Shown here: positions 22,301 through 37,800 of the stretch, one piece after another
Layout: every line of letters begins with the position of its first letter
Numbering within the stretch: the first letter of the stretch is position 1
From: Strongylocentrotus purpuratus
Lineage: Eukaryota > Echinodermata > Echinoidea > Camarodonta > Strongylocentrotidae
DNA: 64,000 nucleotides
Assembly: GCF_000002235.5 (NCBI RefSeq)
Contig: NW_022145615.1
Coordinates: forward strand, 9,304,891-9,368,890
Reading direction: 5' to 3'
Position numbers and translations under genes: made by a program
Notes under the pieces: generated by a model
What the model was told of the DNA's origin: nothing
Databases searched by the model: none
Seen by the model: only the letters and a program-made list of their open reading frames with translations

Positions 22301-25300
22301 GATCAGCTTGTAAAAGTCATGGGGTTCCTGACTGCCCTAAAGGTTTATAATTACCATTGCAGCATGAGCTATATCCAGGATTTTGTTTCAGAATCTGAGA
22401 CAAAGTTACTGGATCCCTTTAATTATTTGATTTCAGGGCCGTCATGAAGTAAAATATTAATCCCGATGAGGCTACCCTGGTTAAACAAGATGTTATGTAT
22501 TCAATTCAATCAAATTCAATTCAACATTTATTGTAGATAAAAATCAAAAGATTACATCTGACATAAAATCGTCTTTGTTCAACTTTTTTCTTCTCTAGAT
22601 GGTTCTCAAGGTTACTACTACCTTGGAGGATTAGAGTCATACACAAGTCCTGACAAAATTCTAGCTAAAGTCGAGGTTAACCTCGTAAGTGATGTCTCCT
22701 CAGCTGAGCTGGAAACGGACAACAACAAAGAAAACATTTTAAAGGGTAAGTTTTCAGAAGGAAAAACTAAGTTTTGTATCCTATTTAAAAGTGGAAATGT
22801 TGTAGTGGAGTGGTATAAACACTTGACTGGTGGGGTGAAGGTCGTGGGTTTGAGCTCCAGCGTGCCACTCATTTCTTTTGCCAAGATATTATTATATTTG
22901 CCACTCTCCACCACGCTGTTATATGGGTACTGGTAGGAAGGAATTTCTTGAATGCTGAGAGCACCGAAATCGGTAGCCTGGCTAGAGCCAGGGGGATTGT
23001 GGATCGCCTTGAGCGCCTTGAATGGTAAATAGAATATGTGTTTATAAAAAAATATCCAATATTATTATTATAATATCAACAACCCCTATCAATGAACTGC
23101 TGTACCTAAGTTTTCTGAATTTCTTTGGTCCCTCTTCTGTCGGTACATCAACTTTTTGTGTAAATACTGTAAGCCCCTCTGTATATCCCTTGGTCATGTT
23201 GAAAACACATTTTACTCTTTCTATACATATTAACATGTTAATCCATGAAAAATTAGAGTACAAATAATGTTTGGGTAGTGTGATGTTATCTCAATGCGAA
23301 TTTCCATTGCACCATGATATTGAAATGGCAATTGAAAGTGAAATTATTTGGTAACCAAATACATGCCACGAGAAAGGAGGGGGATTATCCTGATATGGAA
23401 TTTTGTACTTGTAAGGTAATGAATGCACAATATAGCCCTACAGGCTAGAAATGGAAATAAAGTTTGCTGACCATCCCCCCCCCCCCCCTCACACACACTT
23501 GCCGCTGTAGCATACCTTTAGCAACACCACACAAATTATCAAATTCTGATGTTAGTTGTCTCTCTTTTCTTTGTTCTTTTTGTTTAATTTCCAATTTTGG
23601 GGAAAATAGTAAATTCCATTCAGTGAAATTGTCCTAAAATGCTCTTGTATTTTGGTTATACCTACGACTTTTTGACCGATCGCTGTGATAGCAAACTATT
23701 TACTGATCGTTGCCTTTGCATGGATACTTTAATAGTACTGTACATGTACCTAAAGCTTAGGTCACAAAGGTTCGTACGAACGATAATTTCGTACGAATCT
23801 CCGTTTTTCCATTGTCTTCCCGAATTTCCATTGTCTGACAATCGTTCGTACAGCATTCATAGCAGTTTGTAATGGCATTTGTGACCGAGGCATTACATGC
23901 AAATTTGCTTTTCTTAAAGAATACTTTTGTTTTTTCTAAAGTATTAAATCACAATTTTTCCTCCATAGAACCAACAAACTTTGTAGGATCAATGGAACGC
24001 GGGGAATTTATCTATTTCTTCTTCCGAGAAAGAGCCATAGAGTATGAGAACATTGGGCAGATCATATATTCCCGGGTCGCTAGAGTTTGCAAGGTAAGTG
24101 ATGCCCTGTATTGGTCTAGTGGATAAAGGCTTGTTCAGATATGCGGAGGTAAACTGCCGCAGCTTTTATTACATGTAAATGAATGGAAACGGTGTGCAAG
24201 AAAGGTCATACATGCATTATAGTTCTATCTTATAAGATACAGAAATGTGAAGCGTATTACGTTTAACAAGCGCGTAGCTAGGATTTTATTTTAGGGGGGG
24301 GGGGGGCGGTAGTGCGCTCCCTAGGGGAGTGGGTGCAGGGAGGGGGGAGTTTCCTCCCTTCCGTGCGAAGCGCGGAAGCTTTGAAAGAAGACGATCAGTT
24401 GTACATTTCTCGACTCTTAATCCTTGTCTGAATTCAGTTTCCCCTCCCCTCCTGCATGAAGCGCGGAAGCTTTGACGTATTAGGGACTTTTAGATTTAAA
24501 CGACGAGAGCGTGGACTGCCGCATGTGACAATGTGTTAAGGCACTGGGCCGTGCCCGGCAGTGCCTTAGAAGGACGTCACATTACCTTAAAAGGATGTCA
24601 CACGTGGCGGTCCCCGTTCTCGTCGTGTAAATCTAAAAGTCCCTAATATTAGACAAAGAAGACGATTTGTTGTACCGTTCTCGACTCTTAGTCCTTGTCT
24701 GAATTCTGTTTCCCCCTTCCCGCGCCGACCGTGGAAGCTTTGACATTTCATTTAAATATCAGAGAAAGAAGACGATTTGTTGTACCGTTCTCGACTCCTT
24801 TTCACTTTTTCTTCCTACGTCCTCTTACTTACGTCTTCTCTCTCCCTCTCTTTTTTTTTTGGGGGGGGGGGGGGACTGCCCCCACCGCCCCCACCTGGAT
24901 ACGCGCCTGACGTTTAACGTCATCGTTAAAACATACCTCGGTGGTTTACCTGGGTGTATCTGAATAAGTCACCAGACTGGATTAAATGGTTTCTGGCTTT
25001 AGCCATGACACTCACATGGTATCAATATACAGTGCGTCCCAGAAAAAAACAAAACAGAGAGTTGTCGATGTTTTATCACAACTTAATCGGTATTATAATT
25101 AATAAACGACACATATTTGTAAAGCTTAGACCCTCCTCTTTCATTTGATGCAACTCATATTATTATGCATATTTCATGCATGAGTGATTAAAAACAATTT
25201 TAAGAGAGGAAACCAAAAAGTGAATTGGTGGGCGGTATCTGAATTTCAAAGAGAATATTACATTTCTAGAAAGTTCAATTTCTGCCCTTTTATATGATGC

Positions 25301-28300
25301 CTCAATAGGGAAAAATGAGCCAGGACTAACAAAGTTCTGTTTGTTCAAAGTAATGCTTGCATTTCCATAATTTGATTAAACAAGTACATTTTCACTGGCT
25401 ACCTGCCGTAGCAGCAACAGAGTTGACAAGAGACTTAACTTCATTTTGTTGATGATCAGCCATGCATAAAGAAGAAGAAAGACTAGATGCATGGCTGATC
25501 GTCAACGAAACGGAGTTAAGTCTTTTGTCAACTCTGATTGTTCTCGGATTTACTTTGCACTTAACAGGTGTGTTTGAGAGGCAGCAGATCCTGGACCCCT
25601 GCCCAAGGGCTTTGCTCCTTGCGTGGATGAGAGTAATTACCAGGCATGCAAGTAATTGCCATATAACTATCATTACTAATTGAAAATTTCAGATGTTGGC
25701 AGCTATGATAATGCTCCTCTCTCCTCTTCTTTTTTTCCATAGAATGATGCAGGAGGAACAACAAATCCCTTCAATGGTGAATTCACTACATTTCTTAAAA
25801 CACGCTTGATGTGTTCTGTTGGTGCTGATTTCCCCTTTATCTTCAATGAAATCCGTAAGTATGTTTAATAAATCTCTTCCCACTGATGACTAATGTAATA
25901 TAGAGTGGGATGACGCAGTAGACTTTTCTCCAATGTATAACCTGTGCGTAACATAAACATATACATGTACACATACACGTCCTTCCATCAATGTAGAAGT
26001 CTAGGGTTTTCCATCATCAACCATCATCATCATCATCATGATCATCATCTCCATCATCATGATCTTTGTCTTCATCATCATCATGATCGTCATCTTCATC
26101 CTGATTTTGATCATCATCATGATCAATCTTCGTCATGATAATCATCACAAAAAACAATAGCAGTGACCAGGGTGATATTGTTGGAGCGCCAGGAGCTATG
26201 TGGTGCCGGAATCTATATTCATAATACGCTTTCTTATTGTGAAAGGAGTTATCATGATTCCATAGAAGCAGCATGGATTGAACTTAAACATGAAAGTTTG
26301 ATAATTTGCTATTTATATAAACCTCCAAATGCACAAGCAGAATATTTCAATCACTTTCTTGATGTATTTAATAGAATTAGGGTCAAATTAGAACAAAAAA
26401 TAGTCATTCTTGGAGATGTCAATATTGATTATTTTGATTCTGGTATTTTGATTCAGGATGAGACACCAACAGTGCAGGGAAAGAGGGAATAAATGGAAAA
26501 CTACCTTCTTTGATATTAGTCACAACAATGCCCCTCTTAAAACTACTAGAGTAAAAGATCATTTCTCTCCGTGGATTACATCCCAAAAGATTGAGCTTAT
26601 GTTCAGGAGAGATTTTTATAAAAAGAAAGTATGATAAATTTAAACCGCTGGAAGATGTAAGCTCAGAAATGTAAAAATAAATACCTTGATGAGATCAATG
26701 TAAATATATAAACATGATCCTAAAAAAATGTGGAATGTACCGAATATTATAACTGGAAGAGGTAAAGTGATGAAGATGTCCCTGCCGGCATTGACTGTCA
26801 TATATGAAAAATGATTTTTTTTTTGGTGTGTGTCTGTGGGTGTGTGTGTGTGTGTGTGTAAATGCAGGTAAAAAGAATCAATGATACAAAATAGCAAACA
26901 AGATGATATTGCCTGGAATCATCCACTATATTTATACAAATTTACTTTCACGCAAATTAAACTTGACGTTGTACTGAAATTACTTTTAATTTTTTTGTCC
27001 TGCATTAATGCCTGTATTCTTTCGATTCAAAGTTATCATGTTTAGCTGCGCCTCTTATCTACACATCTCTTACTGGTATTTTTAATATAAGTTTAATATC
27101 AGTTACAATCCCTGATAATTGGAAAATCTCTAGAACCCCTCCAATATTTGAAGGGAAGAGATCTTCATGTAAATCTGATATGACAAATAATCTCGGAAGT
27201 CTGTCATATATCTGTCATATACATTGTATCTGTCAAAATACTAATACTGTATAAAAAGCTGTTATTTTTGCGAGTGTTTTATTTTCGCAAAATTTGGTGA
27301 ATTGCATATTATCGCAAATTTATCAGCACGCACAAAATATTGCCACCTAATCATTCAGGAGTGTGAAAATATCAGCATAAAATTAAGTGCTTGCAACCTC
27401 TAGATCGCCAGCGCCATTTGCCTGCTTATTGTGTAGCAGTGGTTGCATTTGCACCACTTGCATCACTCACTCTGTGATTCCACTTTCCGCAGCAAAGTGG
27501 TGAAGTTCTCATTTTTCAATAGTCTCTTACTCTTTGTAACCCTTGTCGAAATTGGAATAATTGGTATTTTAATCACCATGCATTACACCCGCACCCCTGT
27601 CTTAAAATTGATCAGCCTTCTCACTCTATGCCGGTACGGTGCTCTGCTGTATGTGGGTGGTGTGATGGGCTGCTCAAACTTGTGTGTGTACTTTAACGTG
27701 TACTGAGTCTGTGTGTGTATGTGTTGCGTGAGAAATTTTGTGAATAAGTCATGCCCATTCATTAATTCTGCTGTGAGCTACTAGTACTTAAGAGGTGTCA
27801 TTCGCGAAAGCAACAACTCACAACAATTTCTCTTAGCCTGTCATTCGCAAACATACCTGTACGCGAAAATATCAGCTTATACTGTAACTAATTGGCTCAA
27901 AAGCAATTACTTGAGTACTGTATGTTCATCCATAAATGATTTTGAGTACATGTACACAAATTTATTTTTCAAATGATTTCATTCCTTCTCCTCACTCTTC
28001 AGTCTCCTTCTTTTTCTTTTTCTTTCTTTGTCTTCTTTTTCTTCTTCTTCTTCTTCTTCTTCTTCTTCTTCTTCTTCTTCTTCTTCTCCTTCTCCTTCTT
28101 CTTCTTCTTCTTCTTCTTCTTCTCCTTCTTCTCCTTCTTCTTCATTCCAAATTATGGATATTAAAGTGCCTTATACTGTATGTTTTTGTTTGTTTTGCAT
28201 TATGATGTTCCTCCATGAATTTCTGTATTTCTTTGTTCTATTTGAATTGTTTTTATAATTTGATGTGTGTTCTTTAATAATCAGGACCATGATGAAAAAC

Positions 28301-31300
28301 AGCTTTGCTGTACATGTTTTTAAAAATCCTGTATAGATGTATGTTACAATAAATAAACAAATGAATAAATAATTGAATAAATGTTTGTTTATTATTTTTT
28401 TTTTCAGAGGATGTGGTCCAATCTCCTAGTGATACAAATATAATCTATGGATTGTTCACTACCCCCAGGTAAGGAGATACTGTAAACGCTGTTATTATTT
28501 GCTTGATTAATTTTTCGCGCTGAGTGACCCCAACAAACATTTGTGGGTTCTTACATTCGCGTTGCACGAAATTCAAAACATGCATAAGAAGTCGTGCTTA
28601 TATTTTCGCGAGTTCTAAAATTCGCGCTTGCAGATCTTAGCGCGAAATCCTTGAAAATTAACGTACTGCAGATCTTTCTACTTTTACAGTAGGCATGTTC
28701 GGCTTAAATAGGAGGTTAAGTTCCGGTAATGTTGGAAGATGATTTGTGAGCTTTTTCATTTCTTTATATGTTAGTTTGGGAGAAATGTCCCCTGTAAAGG
28801 ACTTCCGTTCAAAAGCTCTTAAATTGTGTCCCAAGGCAGTATGCTGGAGGGATACTTTGGATTCAGCAGCGTTACGCCGCCCTGTCCACCGCTGCGTCAT
28901 ATTCTTGTGTGCATCGCTGTAACTGCCACATTCCTGGACGGATTTCCGTCACATTTCGTATGGAGGTGAATCTTGGTATAAGCTACACACATATAATTTT
29001 GGGTGATGCTGCCACCCGTGTTCCGTCTGTTATAGGGTCAAAGGTAATATATCGGTGGCTGTCTTTTGTGCGCTCTAAGTGCCACATTTCTTGACAGATT
29101 TCTTTCAAATTTTCTACAGAGATGCATTATACTCTAATCTACACACATATTGTTTTGGTGATGCTGCTCCTAGTCTTGACAATAGTATGAGCCACTAGTG
29201 GCGATCTCTACGTCATCCTTTTGTTTCAGTTTCAGGGAGGGAGAGGGGATCTTTGTCCCTCCTTCGAACATAACACAGATATCGCTGCCACTGCCGGGGG
29301 ATACATTCGCATCGCGCGGCGATATAGATTGCAATATTTCTAGTTGAAATATAACTACTGTAGAAATGGCTGAACATTTTTGGACCGAACTGTCATTCCC
29401 TTGCCTGTGTAGTCCCATATGCCTAATTTTGTGTGCAGTGCATGTAAGATTAGCTAGAGTGAATCAATTTCTTATCATTTTGGTGATGCAAAAACCTCGC
29501 AGTAGTCCACCTTTTATGTACTACATACATGTAATGAACATGCACATGGGACTTTGTAATGTTTTTTCACTTTCTGCTTTAATACCCCCACAGTGCTGGG
29601 TCATCTTCTACTGCGATCTGTCTGTACAACATGGACGAAATTGATGTCTTGTTCAACCAAGACAATCGCAGAGGTCAGGTATCCCCAACAACGCTGTGGC
29701 AGAGTATGCCTAAACCTGCTGAGGATAAATGGGACCGTAGGAATGTAAGCTTGAGGCGAAATGAATAATATATTTGGTTAAAGAGAACTTTACTCCCTCT
29801 TCAAGTTTTCAGATTCAAAAGTCTGTTTTCTATCATGTGTGATTGTTTTATTAAAATGGCCAAACAACCGATAAAGTTATTACTCCTTATTTCATATTTC
29901 AGCCTGTACTTGTTGTGAAAGGTTATCTTGATGTCCGAAATAGTATCAAAATGATTAAATGACGGTTAAGTCCGCCCCATTTGCAAGTAGAATCTAAAAT
30001 AAATAGACTAAAATATTGCTATTAAACGAACATGGTGAAAGTTTCATCAAGATAGGATGAAAAATCTGAGACTTATGGAATTATATGAAACAATGACATG
30101 TATCACACAGGCAGTATGCAAATTAGCAAGAAATATTAATGTCAATGCCTCACTATTCCCTATATTTTTGTTTTAAGTAACGTTTTTGTGATCACGTTAT
30201 CTCAAAAATCAATTGATGGATTCCTGCCAAACTTGGGTCATGTATGTATCTTGCAGAGCCAATGAACTGATTAGAATTTGGGGTCACAAGGTCAGAGGTA
30301 TCAGGGCTCATTATGTATGCAAAAATAGCTTGTGATTGCATTATCATTAGAACCAATGGACAGATTGCCAGCAAAGTCAGAACATGTATGTACCTTGTAA
30401 AGCCAATGAACTGATTAGATTTTGGGGTCATGAGGTCAAAGATCAAAAGTTGTAATTACGATATTCTGAGAACCAGTAAATGGATTACAATCAAACTTGA
30501 ATTTTAGAAATATATTCTTTTTGGGTTTATAAAGTCGCTCTATGGCGGAGGTACAGGCCTGATAATTACCTGATTTCTTTTCTTTCTGGTTCTTCTCTTA
30601 TTTTCCTGATTTTTTCCCAAGTTTTTTACTCAAAAGGGGGGGGGGGGGGGGGGCGGAATGTTGTTAGATGCCATCTATTTTTCCCTGATTCATATTTTTT
30701 TCTTTCATTCAAGGGGGGGGGGGGGGGGCAGGGTGGGGTTTTAGTGCTAATTATATACCTCACTTTAGAAATCCAGCCATCTGATTGGTCAAAATTGGAG
30801 TCGGGATTTGAGCCATTCACGTAAAATGCGAAAACCATTCAATAGTCTGTTGAAAAAAGCCCTAGGGCACTTTTCTAAAGATTATTGACCGGTTTTGGCA
30901 TTTTACGTATATGCGTGCAATCTCAATGGAAAGGATTGGTAAATCGCACGTGTATTCTATGACCCTTTTCGGTATATAAAAGTTATAATGACTGCTTTAA
31001 TATTCGAGACATAGTAGTTTTTATAGGCTCTCGGGGAGGTTTAATGATTGTGCTATCACCCCTCGGCACCCCTCTGGGCATTAGCATGATCATGTAACCT
31101 CCCCTTGAGCATATAAAAACAGTCTCTCATAGCAGTCATTATTACTATACTATCACCCCTGAGGTATCATTTTCAACTGCATCTACTTTTTTTTTTTTGG
31201 GGGGGGGGGGAGCACTCCTGTATACATTTTATCCTAAATATTACAATAAGTTACAGTAGTGGTGATTTTGCACATATTCTATGAGGATTCAAGCCATTTT

Positions 31301-31731
31301 TTACATTCTCAGAGCAGAAAAGTTATATTTTTGTTTATTTTATTTACAAAACATATAGCGAAAAAGTGAGCAGTGACCTCATACTCGCTAATTCACATAC
31401 AACTTGTTCCATATCTTTCATATTTTCATCCGATTTTCATGAAATCTTCATTGTTTTGCTCTTTTTGCTTTGTTTATTCAACTCACCTTTCAAATGGGCC
31501 GGACTTGCCCTTTAATTAACCATTAAGATAGAGAATTGAGCACTTCATATTTGGCCCATTGGTTGTAACCAGGATAATAAAATGGGAGCGCTGAAGCGTC
31601 ATGGTATGACATACATGCATTTACATGATTGCTTCATGTATACTACTGCTCCTGCTGTTACTACTCATACTACCACTACTAATACTACTACTACTACTAC
31701 TACTGCTGCTACTACTACTAATACTACTACT

Positions 31732-31785
<54 letters not shown>

Positions 31786-31809
31786 GCTACTACTACTAAT
31801 ACTACTACT

Positions 31810-31850
<41 letters not shown>

Positions 31851-34800
31851 AAATACTACTACTAATACTACTTCTGCTACTTACTACTAAGTGTAGTATT
31901 TGGCTTCACCTGTATCTAGTAGGGGAAAAGGAAACAGAATCACTATAACCCATTTGTTTCTCCTCCTGATATTAACTGATTGGGATGTGCAGGTGAACCA
32001 CTACAACTACTTGTACTCCTACTACTACTACTACTACTACTACTACTAAACATTATTGTTGTTATATTATCATTTTTATTCAATATATTTCTTGCTGCAG
32101 TGCTCAGCACCATTCGATGTTGGAGGATATAACTATCTGGAGGATTATACTTTGCTGAACACCAACGCACCGAATTGCGGACTGGGAGAAACGTGCAATG
32201 ATTACAGCCGCACAACCAATGAAGCCCTAGCTGTGTTTGAGGGCATCCGTGGCCAACAGCTGACAGTGTTCAGTGAACTATCCAACTCCGTCCTAGTCTA
32301 CGTCGGCACCAGTAAGTTCTGTACTAGCAACAGGCCATGCTAATTTTTTGTTTTCAAAGTTGCTTGGCCGAACCTAGTGGCACAAAATGCTGCTACAGGA
32401 GTATATAAGAGTTACACTTGGGTTGGTTCCTCTTCATCCCTGCGCAGTCACTCATTTGCATACTGTGTCGTGGTCGAGTGGTTTAAGGCGCTTGACTGGA
32501 GATGCAAATCCCGACACGGCACTAATATCCTTTGGCAAGATATTACCTGCCCTTGCTACTCTCCACCCAGGTGTTAAATGGGTACCCGGTAGGATGCGAC
32601 CGTCATTGTTGGTCAAACAGTTTTTGAGCGGCAAGTAATGCCTGGCTGGAATGCTCCCCAGGGAGTGGAGGTCGTGCACACATTGTGTGTGGGCAAGCAC
32701 TGAATCCAATGACCGGGGTAATAATATATCTGTTAAGCGCTTAGAGACATTTGTATTAAGCGCTATATAAAAGCTTAATATTAATATTAATATTAATACA
32801 CAAAAGGATAGGCACTAATTGACAGAAGGATTGCTTTGTGCATTAACACAGCACCTTTGCAAAATTAACTTTTTTTTCTGGTCTTGACTAGCTTCCTGAA
32901 AACTGTTTTAACCTGTGTATGAATTGAACTCTGGAAACCTTCAAATCTCTCCCATGATGAATACAACAGGCCTGATAAAAACCTGATTTAAATCGGTTTC
33001 CCGATTTTTTAAATTTTTTCCGATTTTTTCCCCGTTTTTTTTTTCTTCCCGATTTAAAAAAAAAAAAAAAAAAAAAAATCAGATTTTTTTTTTTTTTTTT
33101 TTTTTTTTATACCCAGATTTTTTTCTCTTCCCTATGTTATCCTGATTTTCCCGATTTCCTCCTTAGTTTCTCTCTTCTTCCCTATTTTGCCCCCAATTTC
33201 TTACTCGAAAGGGGGGAAGGTTGTTAGATGCCATTTTTTCCCCGCGAATCGTCTTCTTTTTTTTTTACTCAAGGGGGGTGTGGTTGAGGGGAAAACAAAA
33301 AACCTATTTTTTTTTAGTGCTCACTATCACCCCTGATACAAGGTATTCATTGTGTATACCGGTACATCTTTTTTTAAAATAATTTGTTTTGTATTACCAA
33401 AAAACAGACATGTAGAAAACTTTAAAGCTGACATTCTGAGCAAATAAATGTCCATTAATTTGCTACCTACGGCAAGCATATGTTATTTATAAGTTGTTCA
33501 TTTACATAGTATATCACAAACAAATTCTGACTACTCGATATCCTCAATTGAAATGTCGAAAGTAGCCTCCTCTCTATGCATATAAAATCAGTCACGGAGC
33601 TGGTCCACTATTTGTGACATCACGCCCGGGAAAGAGTAATGCTAATAATAATATTGGATTCTTATATAGCTCACGTATCGACCTTGCAAGGTCTTCAAGG
33701 CGCTCCAACATTACCCGGCTATGCTAGGCTGTCGATCTCGACGCTCACAGCATTTTAAGGAATTTCTTCCTACCGGTACCCATTTAACACCGGGGTGGGG
33801 AGTGACAAATGTACTAGATCAATGTCTTGCCAAAGGACATTATTGCCCAGATGTTCCATAGAAAAGCATTTGCAGAGAGATAAGATTTTCTGCTTATTTT
33901 GTTTCGAAGGCTGATAAATCCAATAAAGTCCAATAAATCATAGTTATATGTACAATTCTTTACCTTCCCCCACTATTTTATGGTATTAATATCAATTCCC
34001 CTTTTAAGATTTATGACATATACATGCCACCGATGTGCTATTAGTCAATATTTTCACCATTTAATTTTGTTTGTGTGTTGAAATCCTGGCCCCCCACTCA
34101 GTGTTTATTTAGGGTACGCGTATGCATGTTCCCTCCTTCTGAAAACAACCCCCTCAGTCCGATGTGTAAAGTCAATACGGGCCGATTTTTGTGTGTTAAA
34201 AGCCGATTTTGCTGCGTGAAAAGTACCCCTTTAGCGGACATTTTTGGAACATGCATGCGGTCCCCCTGGGGTTGAAATCCATTTGGTGAGATTGTGCGTG
34301 TACGTGCTAGCTAGTTAGCTCGGTATGTAACGTTGATCCGGTCGTTTGCATTTATACTTTTCGCGTTTAGTCTGTTTGCTGTAGCAATAGCTTCATACAG
34401 GTACAAATTGACCCCCCCCCCCCCCCTAGTTAACATAGGGTTAAAACAATGAATTTGAACTTGATTCCCCCATCCTCTTTTCAGATAATAATACAATCTA
34501 TGGAGCAAACATCAGTGCGTCTGAGGTCTTGATCACAAGGCAGATGGAAATCAAGGCTGACATAGATTCGGTTACCGCAACACAGGTATGTTACACATGG
34601 TGAAACCCATGAGGGTTAGGTCTAAAGTCTGGAACGCAAAATGCATAATGATGACGATTAAAATAATAATAATTGGATATACGTATATAGTTCATTTAGA
34701 TGCTGCTTGTAAGTATCGGCTTGCATGGTGATGTAGATATACAGTAGGCTTGCAGGTGCACTATGTGAGAGAGAGAGGGAGGACTGAGGAGTCCTAAAAG

Positions 34801-37800
34801 GGACTCTCGGTAATCTTTCTTGAGGGTGTGTAGTCATGAAAAGGACTGTTGGTGTAATCTTGAAAAAGACTGTTGGTCATCTTTCTTAGCTTATAGTTCT
34901 ACGTCTATGCTGGTACTCGTCAAAAGCCTTTTCAGCAACTAAACGAGGATATTGTGGTGTGGTGTCTCTCATAGTGGTCATGATTGATTAGTGCATAGTG
35001 CGTATATACAAGTTGTGCAAGTAAAAACAGTTCCTCCTATGATAGGCACTGATGGCTCCCTTGAACTTCTCCACAGAGGGCAGTTCAATGAAGTTGGTAG
35101 GGAGCTCATCCCAGTCCCGGAGTGTTCTTGGGAAGAAACTTTGCCTGTAGCTGTCAGAGTTGGAGCTGGGTCTCATGAATCTGTGTCGGTGTTGCTGACG
35201 TGTTGAACGGAGTCTTGGTTGGATGTAGTCTGGAATTGGTACTGCGACTAGGTGGTTGATGGCTTTGTAAAGCATGGTTAATCGGGCTTGCCTGCGTCTC
35301 TCCTCTAAGGGTTGGAGTGCTAGATCTTCTCTCATTTTGGTGACGCTGGCATCTCGTTGGTAGTTTCCGCATATGAAGCGTACTGCCCTTCTTTGGATTT
35401 TCTTAAGCTGGTCAATCTGATTTTGTCTGTATGGATCTCAGACGACGGAGGCATATTCTAGCTGGGAGCGTACCAAGGAGATGTAGGCCTGTTGTTTAAT
35501 ATGCGATGAGCATTTGCTGATGTTTCTTCTTAGGAATCCCAAGGTTCTTCCTGCTTTTGCTGCAACGGCATTGATATGAGGCTTCCAGGATGGAGAGGAT
35601 GGGTGGCGGGAGTGGCTCAACGTTTCGAACAGGTTGACTATCTGTCATCAGGAGTGGAGAATAGCTGGCGTGCGTGAGCTTAAGTCAACAGGGTGCGGAC
35701 GTGGGGGAAATATACATGACCGTGAGGGCTTGAGTCATCGGGGAGTGGACATGGGTAATCTGCTTGTCCGTCTGGGCTGGAGTCTCCGGGTTGTGGACTT
35801 GGGAGAGTTTCGAATCCATGAGTGGGGTGTGCTGACGGTGAGACGCTGTGTGTGTCCCTGACATAGGCGGTGTTGTAGTCTGCTGTCGTCTGCTGTGCAT
35901 TGTAGCTGTGAGGCTGGCGGCTGCTTTGAGGGTTCGGCGGGTGGCGGTGGTTGATGTACGGGTGTCTGCAGGGGTGGTGAAGGCTTGGTGGTGGAGGAGG
36001 AGTGACCGGGTACTTGTTCATGAGGGGTTTCCAGATGTCGTTGATGTATAATCCTGAGTCTTGGGGCACGGTGTTGTGGCGGTGAATTTTGGCGGCTTCT
36101 CAGATTCTGCGTGTATGCCAGTGTTTCATTGTGGAGATGAGATGACTGTCCCATTCCATGATGTGTTCGTGTTGCTAGGCGTGTTTGAGGATGGCGGACT
36201 TATCCAAATCGCTGAGTCTCAAGCTGGTTCTGTGCTCCTTGAGTCTTGTTTCCAGATTTCTCCCCGTTTCATCGATGTAGACTTTTCCACATTCGCGTGG
36301 TATTTTGTAGACTCCTGCTTTCTTGTGGTTTGGATGCTTGTCTTTGTGGGAGTGGAGCATCGAATGGAGTTTGTTGGAGGAACTGTGTTGAACTTGGATG
36401 TCTGCTGCTTGAAAGATACGTTGAATCTTATGAGAGGCTTGACCGATAAAACAACAGTTTGTTTCGGTGGTGTTGCTGCGTGTTGGCTCTATTCAGGGAT
36501 GGTGATGGCTGCAGGCTTGCTGGCGGGAGTTCCGGACTTTTCCGGACTCTTATGTCTTGGGTATTTGTTGATGGTAGTTAGGGCTGTGGTGACATGCTGG
36601 ATTTCCTGGTCGAGATGGTCAGCATCCAGAGGTTGGCAGGTCTGCTCTGACTGGACACCACAGTTTATCTTCTGAAATGGAAGAAAAGGACTGTATGGTG
36701 GGGAGAACAATCTCCAAGGGCTGGGACAATTGGCGTTGGTTTTCGGCTAAGAATTGTGCATGGGGTAGAAGCCTCACTTTGTTGTTCTCCCGGCGTATGT
36801 GACCTGAGCTGGTGGTAAGTGCGTGGAAGGAGGTTCACCAGAAGCTGTTGACAGGAGAAAAACTGTCTTGATCGTAAGGTCTTTAAGAGAAGCTTTATAC
36901 TCTCAGCTGAAAACCAGGGTGACTGGTCCTGGGTGGATGGTTCCCGGTATCTGGGAGTGTGTTGCTTATCGGTGTGCTAGTGTCGATAGGTTGAGCTTGA
37001 GGGGGCAGATAGCTTGTACACTGTCTTGTCTGCTGTATTTGATGCAGTGAACAAGGATTCCAGCATCTTCACATATCACAGGGTGTTTTTGAAGGAGAGC
37101 TGCAGCATTTTTCTCTATTTGGAAATGATCAAGAACAAGTGATCTCTGAAGGATGGTCATTCTCGTCGCCTGGGTTCCGCAATCTGCAGTAGCAGGTCTG
37201 AGATAAGCTTACGATCTTCAGGTGAGATATTGAGTTTGCCTGCCTCACTTTGGGTACCGGGTAAATAAGTTTGATAAGCCTCGAGTCTCATTGAGCCCCG
37301 GGCTGCTGAGTCGACCGTGTGTAACTGTGATTCCATCATGTTAAATTTGGGGAATGGAGGGGGCTTATAAAGCCTTGATGCTGATCTTTTTGCCCTGGCG
37401 TCCCCCACTCGGATAGCAGCTTCTGGTATTAGGACGGGGCAGGTTGCAGTATGGTCCCTCTACCACTCAGACTGTTAATGCAAGATATGAAGGGGGCATC
37501 AAGCTTGATGCCGGCACACGATTTTGCTCGTTTGCCACTACTTAGGTGAGAATCCAAACAGAAGATTGCTTTAGGAACATTTTGCTGCTGTTCTGCTAGT
37601 TGTGCCTTCAGCTGGGGGCAGTTCCGTTGGTTGAAGCAGCTTAATATTAACCTCATCTGTGTCCTTGGGGGGAGGGGGAAACCCTGAACACTTTCACCCG
37701 ACAGAGAGACAGAGTCACTGGCATTGTATGGAACAGAAGAGGTAGCTCGCTTTCTGCTAGTGCCAGGATAATCAATGTCGCAGAATGTCGAGGAAGAGGC

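Noticed and set aside
22599-22684. Alternative donor CTC/GTAAGT inside semaphorin exon 6
   Set aside because: It leaves phase 0, and joining it to the phase-1 exon at 23969 gives a stop within six codons; the donor after 22745 keeps the frame.
31582-31948. Threonine- and leucine-rich ORFs of about 100 codons
   Set aside because: They arise from the ACT repeat in intron 10 and have no splice or start support.
35634-36675. Plus-strand ORFs, including one of 204 codons
   Set aside because: They are shadows of the minus-strand Penelope-like and LINE frames, which match known domains.
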